A stretch of DNA of 64,000 nt from Alphaproteobacteria bacterium (GTDB taxonomy: Bacteria; Pseudomonadota; Alphaproteobacteria; Micavibrionales; Micavibrionaceae). The number at the start of each line of letters is the position of its first letter. Within the stretch, counting starts at the first letter, position 1. This document shows positions 47,118 to 56,054 of the stretch, piece after piece. A program made the position numbers and the translations under genes. The notes under the pieces were generated by a model. It had not been told where the DNA came from. It did not search any database and saw only the letters and a list, made by a program, of their open reading frames with translations. The stretch lies in NCBI GenBank assembly GCA_030424975.1, contig JAUHVY010000002.1, positions 310,001 to 374,000 of the forward strand, written 5' to 3'.

Positions 47118-47591
47118 ATGACTAACGGAACAACCAGAACATCCCGTCACTTTGCAAAAATTACGCTTTCATGTGCGGCGCTTGTTACGCTTTCTGCATG
47201 TGTAACTACGGCATCCGCTCCACCTGCACAGGTCCAATCAACGATTACAAATGCATCTATGATTTCCGAAGGCGCATCCTGTAACCAAATCGCGCAGGGC
47301 ATCCAACAGATGGATCAAATTATCGTCGCGACAACAGGCAACACAACATCATCCTACAACACAAACAACAACACATTCAGCGGTACAAAACAGACACTAA
47401 ACAATCATTTGTACCAATCTGATGCTTATCGTGAAAATTCAGGCATTGCATCTGATCTGATGAGAATGGTAACCGGCGGCAACACAACAAGCACAAAATC
47501 ACAATTGGAATACCAACAATCACGCGATGCACAACAACAGAAAAGCCGCCTCGTCAGCCTGTTCCAACAGAAAAAATGTGTGGCACAATAA
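47118..47591 (+). CDS. Putative lipoprotein, unknown
   Basis: 157 residues with a lipoprotein signal: basic start, hydrophobic AKITLSCAALVTLSAC and lipobox LSAC (acylated Cys near residue 28). The mature protein is Asn/Gln/Ser/Thr-rich (TTGNTTSSYNTNNNTFSGT) with two further cysteines (GASCNQIAQGI and QKKCVAQ), which may form a disulfide. Helical parts flank the low-complexity core. GAGGAAATA precedes the ATG at 47118; the longer frame from 47076 lacks a ribosome site. Family not recognised; envelope location is inferred. Confidence 0.7.
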   Translation: MTNGTTRTSRHFAKITLSCAALVTLSACVTTASAPPAQVQSTITNASMISEGASCNQIAQGIQQMDQIIVATTGNTTSSYNTNNNTFSGTKQTLNNHLYQSDAYRENSGIASDLMRMVTGGNTTSTKSQLEYQQSRDAQQQKSRLVSLFQQKKCVAQ

Positions 47592-47616
47592 TTAAAAACA
47601 GTATAGAAGCAGCAGC

Positions 47617-47886
47617 ATGAGTAATTTTAGCGATATAAAAAAACGTCTAAGCATGTCAACAACCATGCCGGCCGGAACGGGCGGTGCGCCTGCGCAGTGG
47701 CTGATGGGCAGTGGTGCATCACACCACCATGTACATGCCGAAGACGGTTCTTGTTGTGGTTACGATCATGCACATGATCACCATCACGAACACGCCCATG
47801 CACATCATCATGCGCATGACGATGATGACGAAGAAGAGTGCGACGAAGACCACACAAACCCGTCAGGCGGATGTGGCTGCTGCTAA
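47617..47886 (+). CDS. His/Cys-rich small protein, probable metal binder
   Basis: 89 residues. No signal peptide, so probably cytoplasmic. The first 35 residues are ordinary (MSNFSDIKKRLSMSTTMPAG); the rest is a run of histidines with Asp/Glu and Ala (HAHDHHHEHAHAHHHAHDDD), flanked by Cys pairs (GSCCGYDH) and ending GGCGCC. Roughly 20 histidines and six cysteines suggest Ni, Zn or Cu binding, like the His tails of metal chaperones such as HypB or SlyD, but no chaperone domain is present. It is 26 bp after the lipoprotein gene and upstream of a sulfate-permease-family gene. Confidence 0.75.
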   Translation: MSNFSDIKKRLSMSTTMPAGTGGAPAQWLMGSGASHHHVHAEDGSCCGYDHAHDHHHEHAHAHHHAHDDDDEEECDEDHTNPSGGCGCC

Positions 47887-47938
47887 TTCAATGCTTTTTT
47901 AAGGCGCTTATCTTGTAAGTACCGAAAATATCTGTATA

Positions 47939-47973
47939 AAGGCCGTTTCACATGTGATGCGGCCTTCGTTTTT
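47939..47973 (+). terminator. Rho-independent terminator after the His-rich gene
   Basis: A 7-bp stem (47939-47945 with 47960-47966, AAGGCCG/CGGCCTT), capped by an inner TCAC/GTGA helix, is followed by a T-rich run. It separates the His-rich gene from the SulP gene. Confidence 0.75.
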
Positions 47974-48031
47974 ACGGCCTGCTCCAACCGTGATCTTTTG
48001 AACATTCAAATAGGAACAGGAAACGACGATC

Positions 48032-49675
48032 ATGCTTCGCGTTATCAATAAATTTGACCTTACCCAAAACCCGAAAGCCGATATCCTTTCCGGTCTGACC
48101 GTCGCATTGGCATTAGTTCCTGAGGCAATCGCCTTTGCATTTGTTGCTGGCGTTGAACCGTTGGTCGGACTATACGCCGCGTTTTTCGTCGGTTTAATTA
48201 CATCTGTTTTTGGCGGCCGTAGCGGCATGATCTCGGGCGCAACAGGCGCGATGGCCGTTGCCATGGTCGGTCTGGTAAGCATGTACGGCGTCGAATATTT
48301 ATTCGCAACCATTGTTCTGGCAGGGATTATCCAAATTCTGGCAGGTATATCAAGAATGGGTAAATTCATTCGCCTTGTGCCGCATCCCGTTATGCTGGGT
48401 TTCGTGAACGGCCTGGCGATTGTTATTTTCTTGGCGCAGCTCGGCCAGTTCAAAGCAAAACAAGCAACAGATGCCGTTACCGCACATGCAGGCGATGCGG
48501 CAGCTTCCGGAGCAGAAGGTCACCATAGCGCATTGGATGTGGTCTTTAACGGTGGCTGGATGCAGGGCGCAGACATGCAAATCATGCTGGGTTTAACATT
48601 ACTGACGATGGCGATTATCTGGCTTTTGCCCAAAGTTCCGAAAATCGGAAAAATTGTTCCCGCGTCTTTGGCATCTATTATGATTGTTTCAGGCCTTGTG
48701 ATCGGTCTAGATCTGGATACGCGCACTGTCGGCGATATGGCAAGCGTTTCAGGCGGCTTACCTGACTTTCATATCCCTGCCGTACCGCTGAACTGGGAAA
48801 CATTTATGATTATCACCCCTGTTGCCTTTACTCTGGCGGCGATCGGCCTGATTGAAAGCTTACTAACACTTACACTGATTGATGAAATCACAGAAACACG
48901 CGGGCGCACATCCCAAGAATGCGTGGGCCAAGGTATGGCAAATGTAACATGCGGATTTTTCGGCGCGATGGGTGGCTGTGCGATGATTGGTCAATCCATG
49001 ATCAATATTCAATCAGGCGGACGCGGACGCCTGTCGGGTATTACCGCAGCCATCGCCCTTTTATGCTTTATTCTGTTTGCATCACAATGGATCGAAATGA
49101 TCCCTCTGGCGGCATTAACCGGCCTTATGATGATGGTGGTTATCGGCACATTCGCGTGGGCATCTGTGCGCATCATGCATAAAATTCCGAAAGAAGACGC
49201 ATTCGTTATTCTTTTGGTTACGGGCGTTACGGTTATTCACGACCTGGCCTTAGCCGTTATTATCGGCGTGATCGTATCCGCCTTGGTTTTCGCATGGAAA
49301 TCCGCGCATCATATTTGGGTTAAGGAAGGACGTTCCGATAAAGGCAGCAAAGTTTACATGCTATACGGCCCGCTATTCTTCGGTTCAATTGCGGAATTCA
49401 AAGATATTATCAATCCCAAAAATGACGAGAATGAAAAAGATATCGTTCTGGATTTCAGCCACGCCCGCGTCTGGGATCACTCCGCACTTGAGGCCATTGA
49501 TGCCATCGCTACAAAATATGAAGAAGCAGGCAAGCGTTTGCACCTTGTGCATTTAAGCGAAGATTGCCAGTTATTGCTGAAAAAGGCGCGTGATATGGTT
49601 GAGGTTAACACAATCGAAGACCCGCATTACCGCGTTGTCGTTGATTATGCGGATATGGTTGACAGCAAGGGCTAA
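48032..49675 (+). CDS. SulP-family anion transporter with STAS domain
   Basis: 547-residue SLC26/SulP membrane protein. Seen: an N-terminal [20 protein letters not shown], a core of about 11-14 helices including [14 protein letters not shown] and [16 protein letters not shown], a periplasmic insert ([16 protein letters not shown]), and a C-terminal STAS domain ([20 protein letters not shown]). SulP members carry sulfate, bicarbonate or dicarboxylates, and this one cannot be assigned. AGGAAACG precedes the ATG. It overlaps the convergent BaiN-type gene by 4 bp. Confidence 0.92.
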   Translation: MLRVINKFDLTQNPKADILSGLTVALALVPEAIAFAFVAGVEPLVGLYAAFFVGLITSVFGGRSGMISGATGAMAVAMVGLVSMYGVEYLFATIVLAGIIQILAGISRMGKFIRLVPHPVMLGFVNGLAIVIFLAQLGQFKAKQATDAVTAHAGDAAASGAEGHHSALDVVFNGGWMQGADMQIMLGLTLLTMAIIWLLPKVPKIGKIVPASLASIMIVSGLVIGLDLDTRTVGDMASVSGGLPDFHIPAVPLNWETFMIITPVAFTLAAIGLIESLLTLTLIDEITETRGRTSQECVGQGMANVTCGFFGAMGGCAMIGQSMINIQSGGRGRLSGITAAIALLCFILFASQWIEMIPLAALTGLMMMVVIGTFAWASVRIMHKIPKEDAFVILLVTGVTVIHDLALAVIIGVIVSALVFAWKSAHHIWVKEGRSDKGSKVYMLYGPLFFGSIAEFKDIINPKNDENEKDIVLDFSHARVWDHSALEAIDAIATKYEEAGKRLHLVHLSEDCQLLLKKARDMVEVNTIEDPHYRVVVDYADMVDSKG

Positions 49676-50880
49676 ACCACCTGCCCTGCGCACCAGCCGG
49701 ATGACCATGCCCATTGAAAATTATGGCCGCCCAGATGCCCTGTGACGTCTAAGACTTCGCCGATAAAATACAGGCCCGGTACGGTGTTTGCCTCGAAAGT
49801 TTTGGATGACACATCACGCGTATCAACACCGCCAAGCGTCACTTCTGCCGTGCGATAGCCTTCAGTTCCGTTTGGTTTTACGTGCCAATCTTTGATGGCG
49901 GTACTAAGGGCTTCTATTTTTTTATCTGATAAATCGGCCATACGCTCATCAATCCCCGTTTGCTCTATCACCATTTGCGCCACGCGCGCAGGCAATATAT
50001 CAGGCAGCACATTACGCAACATCTGCTTTGCGCGCCCCTGCCTTGCATCCTTCAGATATGTGATAACATCTAGATCGGGTTGCATATCAATTGATACGGC
50101 CTTACCGTCCTTCCAATACGACGAAACCTGCAAAATAGATGGCCCCGATAATCCGCGATGCGTAAATAACAGCCCCTCACGAAAAACCCCATCACCTGAA
50201 CGCACACTCGCATCAACGGCAACACCTGATAAATCTTTGGTTGATTGCAACAAGGCATCATCAAAGGTGAGCGGCACCAGTGCTGCGCGCGGCGGAATAA
50301 TATTCAAACCGAACTGCTTAGCCAGTTCATAACCAAAATTACTCGCCCCGATCTTTGGGATGGATAAACCGCCACTGGCAATCACAAGGCTTTCGCCTTT
50401 AAAATCACCCTTATTCGTTTTTAACAAAAATCCATCATCGGTTTTTTCAACCGACTTCACCTTTGTTTCTATGAAAAATTTCCCCTCATTATTTTCCACA
50501 CCGAACCGAAGCATATCAACAATATCAACGGCGCTGTTATCGCAAAAAAGCTGCCCCCGCGCACTTTCGTTCCCTGCTTTTTCCTCATACGGTTTTTCAT
50601 GATAGCCAATGCCGTGCTGTTCCATCAGGGCAATGAAATCATGCTGGTCATAACGGCTAAAGGCCGATTTACAAAAATGCGGGTTTTGAGAAAGGAAATT
50701 ATCCGGTGATGAATAAAGATTTGTAAAATTACAACGCCCGCCGCCTGAGATGCGGATCTTCTCACCCAGTTTCCTTGTATGTTCAATCACGATAACGGAA
50801 CGGCCGCGCTTGGCGGCTTCCCACGCGCACATCATGCCTGCTGCGCCTGCCCCTATGACGATGACATCTGATTGTCGCAC
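49672..50880 (-). CDS. BaiN/RdsA-family NAD(P)/FAD-dependent flavoprotein (HI0933-like)
   Basis: 402-residue flavoprotein. The N-terminal FAD motif is [21 protein letters not shown], with the family [19 protein letters not shown] loop. The C-terminal signature is [18 protein letters not shown] and [28 protein letters not shown] (in part [13 protein letters not shown] and GHNFQWAW). BaiN reduces bile-acid intermediates in gut clostridia, but most homologues have no known substrate. The start is GTG with a weak ribosome site. Confidence 0.9.
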   Translation of the reverse strand: MRQSDVIVIGAGAAGMMCAWEAAKRGRSVIVIEHTRKLGEKIRISGGGRCNFTNLYSSPDNFLSQNPHFCKSAFSRYDQHDFIALMEQHGIGYHEKPYEEKAGNESARGQLFCDNSAVDIVDMLRFGVENNEGKFFIETKVKSVEKTDDGFLLKTNKGDFKGESLVIASGGLSIPKIGASNFGYELAKQFGLNIIPPRAALVPLTFDDALLQSTKDLSGVAVDASVRSGDGVFREGLLFTHRGLSGPSILQVSSYWKDGKAVSIDMQPDLDVITYLKDARQGRAKQMLRNVLPDILPARVAQMVIEQTGIDERMADLSDKKIEALSTAIKDWHVKPNGTEGYRTAEVTLGGVDTRDVSSKTFEANTVPGLYFIGEVLDVTGHLGGHNFQWAWSSGWCAGQVV

Positions 50881-50899
50881 TTAAATTATCCTGACTATA

Positions 50900-51535
50900 T
50901 TAATAGGAAAGATCAGAAGTATGTACTTCATGATCGTTATCTCCGCCGCGCGGATCAGAACCATACCATTTTGATCGCACCGGATCACTATTCTTTTGAT
51001 ATCGTGCCGTCCAAAATTCAAACCGCGCCGATAAATTATTCAACGTATTTTGAATTGGAGGCGGCCAATTTTCTTTTCCTTCCAGAATAACATCACGCTT
51101 AAACAAAAATGGTTCAGGATCAGTAATAATATGTTTCTGCGTCCACGATCCTTCGACCGGTGAAAAGTCATTCAACCATTGCGAAAGCTCAGGTGGAGCC
51201 TCATAAACTTTGGTATCAAAAACAAAGTCCACCCCTTCTTTTGTCGTAATTAGCGGTGCGACATGAAAATTATACTCAATATTGTGATGATGATGACGAT
51301 CAAGTAAAGAATAAGGGGTTTCAGGGCTTTTTATGGAAGCCATGTCACCCTGCTGATCTTGTGCATACACCCAAACCTTGCGCACATCATCAATATTAAA
51401 ACGATCTGTAAGGATATGCGCAGTACGATATGCACGTGTTTCACACAACGTGTCATGCTTATCACCCATATGGGTAAACCTCTCATCCCGTAGGGCTTTG
51501 AATATTTCTAAAGCGTTTTGGTTACTGACTTGCAT
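50900..51535 (-). CDS. Protein-glutaminase-like protein (Gln deamidase fold)
   Basis: 211 residues with the Cys-His-Asp triad pattern of protein-glutaminases. Cys31 lies in HDTLCETRAYRTAHILTD (residues 27-44), His91 in EYNFHVAPLI and Asp107 in FVFDTKVYEAPPELSQW. The order, spacing and the KVWVYAQD strand match what I know of the PF18626-type family, whose founding enzyme deamidates glutamines in proteins. No signal peptide is visible when starting at the ATG 51535; a longer frame to 51616 adds a mildly hydrophobic segment. It is divergent from a HAD gene 97 bp away. The protein substrate is unknown. Confidence 0.7.
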   Translation of the reverse strand: MQVSNQNALEIFKALRDERFTHMGDKHDTLCETRAYRTAHILTDRFNIDDVRKVWVYAQDQQGDMASIKSPETPYSLLDRHHHHNIEYNFHVAPLITTKEGVDFVFDTKVYEAPPELSQWLNDFSPVEGSWTQKHIITDPEPFLFKRDVILEGKENWPPPIQNTLNNLSARFEFWTARYQKNSDPVRSKWYGSDPRGGDNDHEVHTSDLSY

Positions 51536-51632
51536 ACTTACAATCCAAATTATTTTTTCATAATATACAGTTTTTTTAAATTGCACAAAAACTAAACATA
51601 ACGCATCATTAAGCATTAGAAAGATTTAAAAA

Positions 51633-52412
51633 ATGCGACAGAATTTCAACGAACTGAGCTTTACGCCTTATCTCCCCTTACCAAATATATTGGTTTGGGA
51701 TATGGACGGTACGTTAACACAATCAAAAATGTCACGTTTTGTGGGTTCCGAACAAGAAACAAATGCACGTAGGTTATTAGTCGCTGCAGATCGCTGTTAT
51801 AAAACAGCAAGATCTATGAAAAACCTTATCGCACCCAATCTACATATCAATGACACAACCAAATCGCGGTTGCTTCAAGTTATCAGCCGCCGTCAAGAAG
51901 ACATGATAGAATCCTTATCCTTTGTAAAGAATTTCGATATGCGCCAAGCCATCGTCAGCAATAATTCACGCAGCGCAATGGGCAACAAAGTTTTAAATCA
52001 TTTAGAAATGAGCGATTATATTGAACACAGCCTGTTCCAGGAAGATATGAAGGGCTTTAAAAAACCAAATGTAGAAGTCATGGGTATTCTGGCAGACCAG
52101 ATGAACTTCAAAGACAGTGATACAATTTGGGTCATCGGCGATAGTGCCTCTGATATGAAATTTGCGCTTTCAGCCGACCAAGTCATGCCACAACAAATCA
52201 TACCTGTTGCCATGGGGGTAAATAGCCGCGCCGCCATGTTTTTAAATTCCGAAGAAAACATCAAACATCACGCTATTATGTCTGAACCGCTTGACGTTAC
52301 CTTACTATGCTCAATCAACCATAATGCGCTTGATTGGGACATAAAAATGCACGGATATAATTTCGAAGAAGCAGACCAAGATACACACATCCATCTCGAT
52401 CCTGAAAACTAA
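51633..52412 (+). CDS. HAD-superfamily hydrolase
   Basis: 259-residue HAD phosphatase. Motif I is VWDMDGTLTQSK, motif II is AIVSNNSRS, motif III Lys is in GFKKPNVEV, and motif IV is VIGDSASDM. The cap is a helical C1 type (about residues 35-105), as in phosphoglycolate-phosphatase-like enzymes. The last 60 residues are an extension rich in His/Asp (EADQDTHIHLDPEN). Substrate unknown. It is divergent from the glutaminase-like gene. Confidence 0.8.
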   Translation: MRQNFNELSFTPYLPLPNILVWDMDGTLTQSKMSRFVGSEQETNARRLLVAADRCYKTARSMKNLIAPNLHINDTTKSRLLQVISRRQEDMIESLSFVKNFDMRQAIVSNNSRSAMGNKVLNHLEMSDYIEHSLFQEDMKGFKKPNVEVMGILADQMNFKDSDTIWVIGDSASDMKFALSADQVMPQQIIPVAMGVNSRAAMFLNSEENIKHHAIMSEPLDVTLLCSINHNALDWDIKMHGYNFEEADQDTHIHLDPEN

Positions 52413-52503
52413 GGCATGAAAACATACGCTTTACGTTGCTTTTCGTAAAATTCTGTGTATAAATACGCCTCCATAGCACAGATTTTTGTAAGGAATGAAC
52501 GAT

Positions 52504-53403
52504 ATGAGCGCACAAAACCCTTCGGAGAATGTAACAAACATCAAAACCGGATTGGCTGAAATGCTTAAAGGCGGCGTCATTATGGACGTTGTAACAGCGG
52601 AACAAGCGAAAGTCGCAGAAGATGCAGGCGCAGTTGCCGTTATGGCATTGGAGCGCGTTCCTTCTGACATTCGTAAAGCAGGCGGCGTTGCCCGTATGAG
52701 CCCACCTGAAATTATTGAAGAAGTCATGAAAGCGGTTTCTATTCCTGTTATGGCGAAATGCCGTATCGGTCATTTTGCAGAGGCACAATTGCTTCAGGAA
52801 ATGGGCGTTGACTATATTGATGAATCCGAAGTTTTGACACCTGCGGATGAAGAATATCACATTAACAAGCATGACTTTAAAGTACCGTTCGTTTGCGGTG
52901 CGAAAAACTTGGGCGAAGCATTACGCCGTATTGGCGAGGGTGCTGCTCTTATGCGTACAAAAGGTGAGCCGGGCACCGGTAATATCGTTGAGGCCGTTCG
53001 CCACATGCGCCAAATCAATGCTGAGATCAAATGGATCACAAACATGGATGAAAGCGAACTGATGACAGCTGCACGCGACATGGGTGCCCCGTATGAGCTT
53101 TTGAAAGTTGTGCGCAAAGAAGGCAAGCTTCCTGTTCCTAACTTTGCAGCCGGCGGTATTGCAACACCTGCGGATGCTGCACTTTGTATGCAACTTGGTG
53201 CGGAAACGGTCTTCGTAGGTTCAGGTATTTTCAAAAGTGATAACCCTGAGAAATTTGCAAAAGCCATCGTAAAAGCGACTGCGCACTATAACGATCCTGC
53301 GATTGTTTTACAGGCTTCAAAAGAGCTTGACGGCGTTGCGATGCGCGGAACAGAAATCAGTGAAATTGATGAGCCGATGTTGATGGCAAATCGCGGATGG
53401 TAA
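52504..53403 (+). CDS. pdxS: Pyridoxal 5'-phosphate synthase, PdxS subunit
   Basis: PLP synthase of the DXP-independent route, condensing ribose 5-phosphate, glyceraldehyde 3-phosphate and ammonia. The 299 residues form a TIM barrel. Seen: [40 protein letters not shown], the Schiff-base lysine region [16 protein letters not shown], and the second catalytic lysine in [16 protein letters not shown]. Its ammonia-supplying partner pdxT lies 2 kb downstream with three genes between. The ATG at 52504 is nine bases from AGGA; an ATG at 52495 abuts the ribosome site. Confidence 0.97.
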   Translation: MSAQNPSENVTNIKTGLAEMLKGGVIMDVVTAEQAKVAEDAGAVAVMALERVPSDIRKAGGVARMSPPEIIEEVMKAVSIPVMAKCRIGHFAEAQLLQEMGVDYIDESEVLTPADEEYHINKHDFKVPFVCGAKNLGEALRRIGEGAALMRTKGEPGTGNIVEAVRHMRQINAEIKWITNMDESELMTAARDMGAPYELLKVVRKEGKLPVPNFAAGGIATPADAALCMQLGAETVFVGSGIFKSDNPEKFAKAIVKATAHYNDPAIVLQASKELDGVAMRGTEISEIDEPMLMANRGW

Positions 53404-53410
53404 ATCTGCG

Positions 53411-53848
53411 ATGAGCATACCCATCCTATGGCTGATTTTTACAAGTGCAGCCATAGTGGGAATGGTCGGATATGATGTTGCCATTAAATTAGCAACCGAA
53501 CAAATTAACGTCTTTGCATTCACCACTATTTTGGTTGGCTTTGCCTTTGCTATGCACCTACTTGCATTGCTGGTCTACAAAGTCACTGTGCCGGACGCAT
53601 CATTATCTTTAAATACAAAAACCATCGGTTGGGCCGCACTTGGCGGACTTGGCCTTGTTGTCATGGATATCGGTTTTTATCTGGGCGTAAAATATGGCGG
53701 CCTGGCAATGACCAATGCCGTATGGCTTATCGGCGGCCTGATCCTGAGTGTGATCTTAGGGTATTATGCTTTTCACGAACCGATCGACATCAAAAAAATC
53801 ATCGGTGTTGCGTTCGGGCTTCTCGCGATTTACCTTATGGTCGTCTAA
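53411..53848 (+). CDS. Small EamA-like membrane protein
   Basis: 145 residues with about four to five helices (WLIFTSAAIVGMVGYDVAI, FTTILVGFAFAMHLLALLV, WAALGGLGLVVMDIGFYLGV, AMTNAVWLIGGLILSVILGYY, IIGVAFGLLAIYLMVV). This is half an EamA/DMT transporter, so it probably works as a dimer, like small-multidrug-resistance proteins. It starts 8 bp after pdxS and is likely co-transcribed, so a link to vitamin B6 or a precursor is possible but unproven. Confidence 0.8.
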   Translation: MSIPILWLIFTSAAIVGMVGYDVAIKLATEQINVFAFTTILVGFAFAMHLLALLVYKVTVPDASLSLNTKTIGWAALGGLGLVVMDIGFYLGVKYGGLAMTNAVWLIGGLILSVILGYYAFHEPIDIKKIIGVAFGLLAIYLMVV

Positions 53849-53859
53849 CAAAACAATTC

Positions 53860-54759
53860 ATGAGCACAACGATGTCTGAAACAAGCAAAATGAACGAACA
53901 ACAGAAAATAGCAGATAAGCAAAACACTAAATTTCGGGGCATCAAAGCATTTATCCCAACCTCGGCACTGAACGCTATGAGAAATGCGCGTGCAAACAAA
54001 TCCCTTAAAAATGCCCCTCGCTTAGCATTCAATTCTCAAAATCTTTTAAAATTAGGTGATATACAGCTAGATAAATGGCTGAACAATTCAGACTGCGCAC
54101 AAAATTGGTCCGAGGATCAAAAGAACATAGCAAAAATCCTAGGGCATCAGGACAAATATGGCGGTGTAAACCCCGGTGACAGACAAGCCATATACACCCT
54201 GATTAACACCTTAAAACCGGAAAATATCCTTGAAATCGGCACGCATATCGGAGCATCCACACTTTATTTTGCATCCGTTATAAAACGTAATGGCGTTGGG
54301 AAACTAACGACCGTTGACATTCTGGATGTCAATGCGCCCGACGCACCTTGGAAAGGCTTGTGCTTACCTGCCAGCCCAAAGGATAACCTAAAGACCATTG
54401 ATTGCGACAAAAATGTTGAATTTATTCAATCAAATTCCAAAGATTTTTTAGAACAAGCAAAACAAAAGTTTGATTTTATTTTTCTTGACGGGGATCACGG
54501 CTCAAAAACCGTTTACCAAGAGGTTTCTCTAGCATTAAACCTTTTAAGGCCAAATGGAATTTTATTACTCCACGATTACTACCCCGACAAAAGACCTCTT
54601 TTCCCGGATGGTCATATTATTCCCGGCCCCTATTCAGCCATTAAACGCATATGTGAAGAAAATACAGATATTAAACCTTATCCGTTAGGTGAACTACCAT
54701 GGGAAACAAAGCAAAATGTAAACACCACCAGCTTGGCAATACTCACACGCCTTAATTAA
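53860..54759 (+). CDS. Class I SAM-dependent methyltransferase
   Basis: 299 residues. The first 90 form a basic, probably flexible N-terminus. The Rossmann domain has motif I ILEIGTHIGASTLYFA, motif II VDILDVN and motif IV FDFIFLDGDHGSKTVYQEV, followed by LLRPNGILLLHDYYPD; this is the Methyltransf_24 type (cephalosporin-hydroxylase/O-methyltransferase-like). The long frame from 53629 runs inside the previous gene and is rejected as start. It overlaps the convergent CHAP-like gene by 4 bp. Substrate unknown. Confidence 0.85.
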   Translation: MSTTMSETSKMNEQQKIADKQNTKFRGIKAFIPTSALNAMRNARANKSLKNAPRLAFNSQNLLKLGDIQLDKWLNNSDCAQNWSEDQKNIAKILGHQDKYGGVNPGDRQAIYTLINTLKPENILEIGTHIGASTLYFASVIKRNGVGKLTTVDILDVNAPDAPWKGLCLPASPKDNLKTIDCDKNVEFIQSNSKDFLEQAKQKFDFIFLDGDHGSKTVYQEVSLALNLLRPNGILLLHDYYPDKRPLFPDGHIIPGPYSAIKRICEENTDIKPYPLGELPWETKQNVNTTSLAILTRLN

Positions 54760-55253
54760 GGATAAATAAAACCAGATGCAATATACGGCGATCCATAGGC
54801 ATTGGTATGATAATTCCAGAAACGCGCGCGCGACCAGTCATTATTCGGTGACACATCCTCAACACGCATACGCTCATAAATCATACAGCGGCTGGCGGTA
54901 TCACTGCCCCAATTACTGTGTGTGACTTCAATTGTGCGCGAATTGATGACGCGTTTTACCACTGATAAATGCCCGTAGTGCAAACGCGATGACTTTGCCA
55001 GAACATAGATCGCACCGACGCGCGGCTTGTTTCCACGTGCATACTTTCCTTCCGCCTGCCACCACCATGTATGCGCATCCCCGCGAATGGGAACACCCGA
55101 TACATCGCGTGCATATGGCACACAGCTGATCGGTTTTGCCACACGATATCCCGATGCGTTACTTGAAGAAAACGAACCCGATCCGCCACCACCGCAGCCC
55201 GATAAAGCCAGACAAAATACAAAGAGGGGGAACAGAAAAAATTGACGCAACAT
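54756..55253 (-). CDS. CHAP-domain lipoprotein, putative peptidoglycan amidase
   Basis: 165 residues. A lipoprotein signal (FFLFPLFVFCLALSGC, lipobox LSGC) is followed by a Gly/Ser linker and a CHAP domain (about 38-150). The nucleophile Cys is in ISCVPYARDVSG, and the catalytic His is in LHYGHLSVVKRV, followed by EVTHSNWG. CHAP enzymes cleave peptidoglycan stem peptides or glutathionylspermidine-type amides; cell-wall remodelling is most likely. It is convergent with the methyltransferase and divergent from pdxT. Confidence 0.88.
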   Translation of the reverse strand: MLRQFFLFPLFVFCLALSGCGGGGSGSFSSSNASGYRVAKPISCVPYARDVSGVPIRGDAHTWWWQAEGKYARGNKPRVGAIYVLAKSSRLHYGHLSVVKRVINSRTIEVTHSNWGSDTASRCMIYERMRVEDVSPNNDWSRARFWNYHTNAYGSPYIASGFIYP

Positions 55254-55392
55254 GACAACACCTTTTATTACCGCCCCATTGCGCCATATTTATATCGCAC
55301 TTGCAACCCCATAGAATTTAAATGCGGCGTGACTTGCCTTTTCGATAAAGCACTGATAAAGAAAAACCGATACAAAGAATTGAGCTAAAAAC

Positions 55393-55953
55393 ATGACAAA
55401 CACAAAGCCAGTAATTGGTGTTTTAGCCCTGCAAGGGGCCGTAATGCCGCATAAGCAACATATTGAAAGCTGCGGTGCGGAGTTTCGCACAGTCAAAACA
55501 GCAAAAGATATAGAAGACGCCGATGCTTATATTTTGCCGGGCGGAGAGAGCACAACCATGTTGAAGCTGATTGATAATTTCGGCCTTTGGGATGTTTTAA
55601 ATGATAACTTTGCAAAGAAACCTGTATGGGGCATTTGCGCCGGTTCAATTCTTATGGCGCAAACGGTAACAAACCCCGCGCAAAAATCATTCGGGCTTCT
55701 GCCGATGACCGTACAACGCAACGGCTATGGCAGGCAACTCGACAGTCACCACACAGAAATTAACGGCTACACCGTTTCCCTAATTCGTGCGCCGGTTATA
55801 ACCGAAATCGCAAATGATGTAGAGATTCTGGCATCCTATGATGATACGCCGGTTTGGGTGCAAAAAGGCAATAAAATGGCCAGCACATTCCACCCCGAGC
55901 TGACGATGGAATACCCGTCACCAATGCACAAAGCATTTATCGACCTTCTTTAG
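55393..55953 (+). CDS. pdxT: Pyridoxal 5'-phosphate synthase, PdxT glutaminase subunit
   Basis: Glutaminase that feeds ammonia to PdxS. The 186 residues have IGVLALQGAVMPHKQHIESCG, ILPGGESTTMLKL, the nucleophile elbow VWGICAGSILMAQ and the catalytic His-Glu in ASTFHPELTME. All class I amidotransferase triad residues are present. It has its own start region separated from pdxS, rather than the usual adjacent pair. Confidence 0.96.
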   Translation: MTNTKPVIGVLALQGAVMPHKQHIESCGAEFRTVKTAKDIEDADAYILPGGESTTMLKLIDNFGLWDVLNDNFAKKPVWGICAGSILMAQTVTNPAQKSFGLLPMTVQRNGYGRQLDSHHTEINGYTVSLIRAPVITEIANDVEILASYDDTPVWVQKGNKMASTFHPELTMEYPSPMHKAFIDLL

Positions 55954-56054
55954 TGTTATTTTGTTTCACTGATGGCTGTTTTTATTGCTGCGAAATTCAA
56001 ACCGTGGTAGTAATAGCGCTCACTTATGACAATTATAATAAAGAGATTTTTTAA

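Noticed and set aside
53629-53859. 77-codon N-terminal extension of the methyltransferase frame
   Set aside because: It overlaps the EamA-like gene in another frame and is Arg/Cys-rich; the ATG at 53860 follows that gene's stop.
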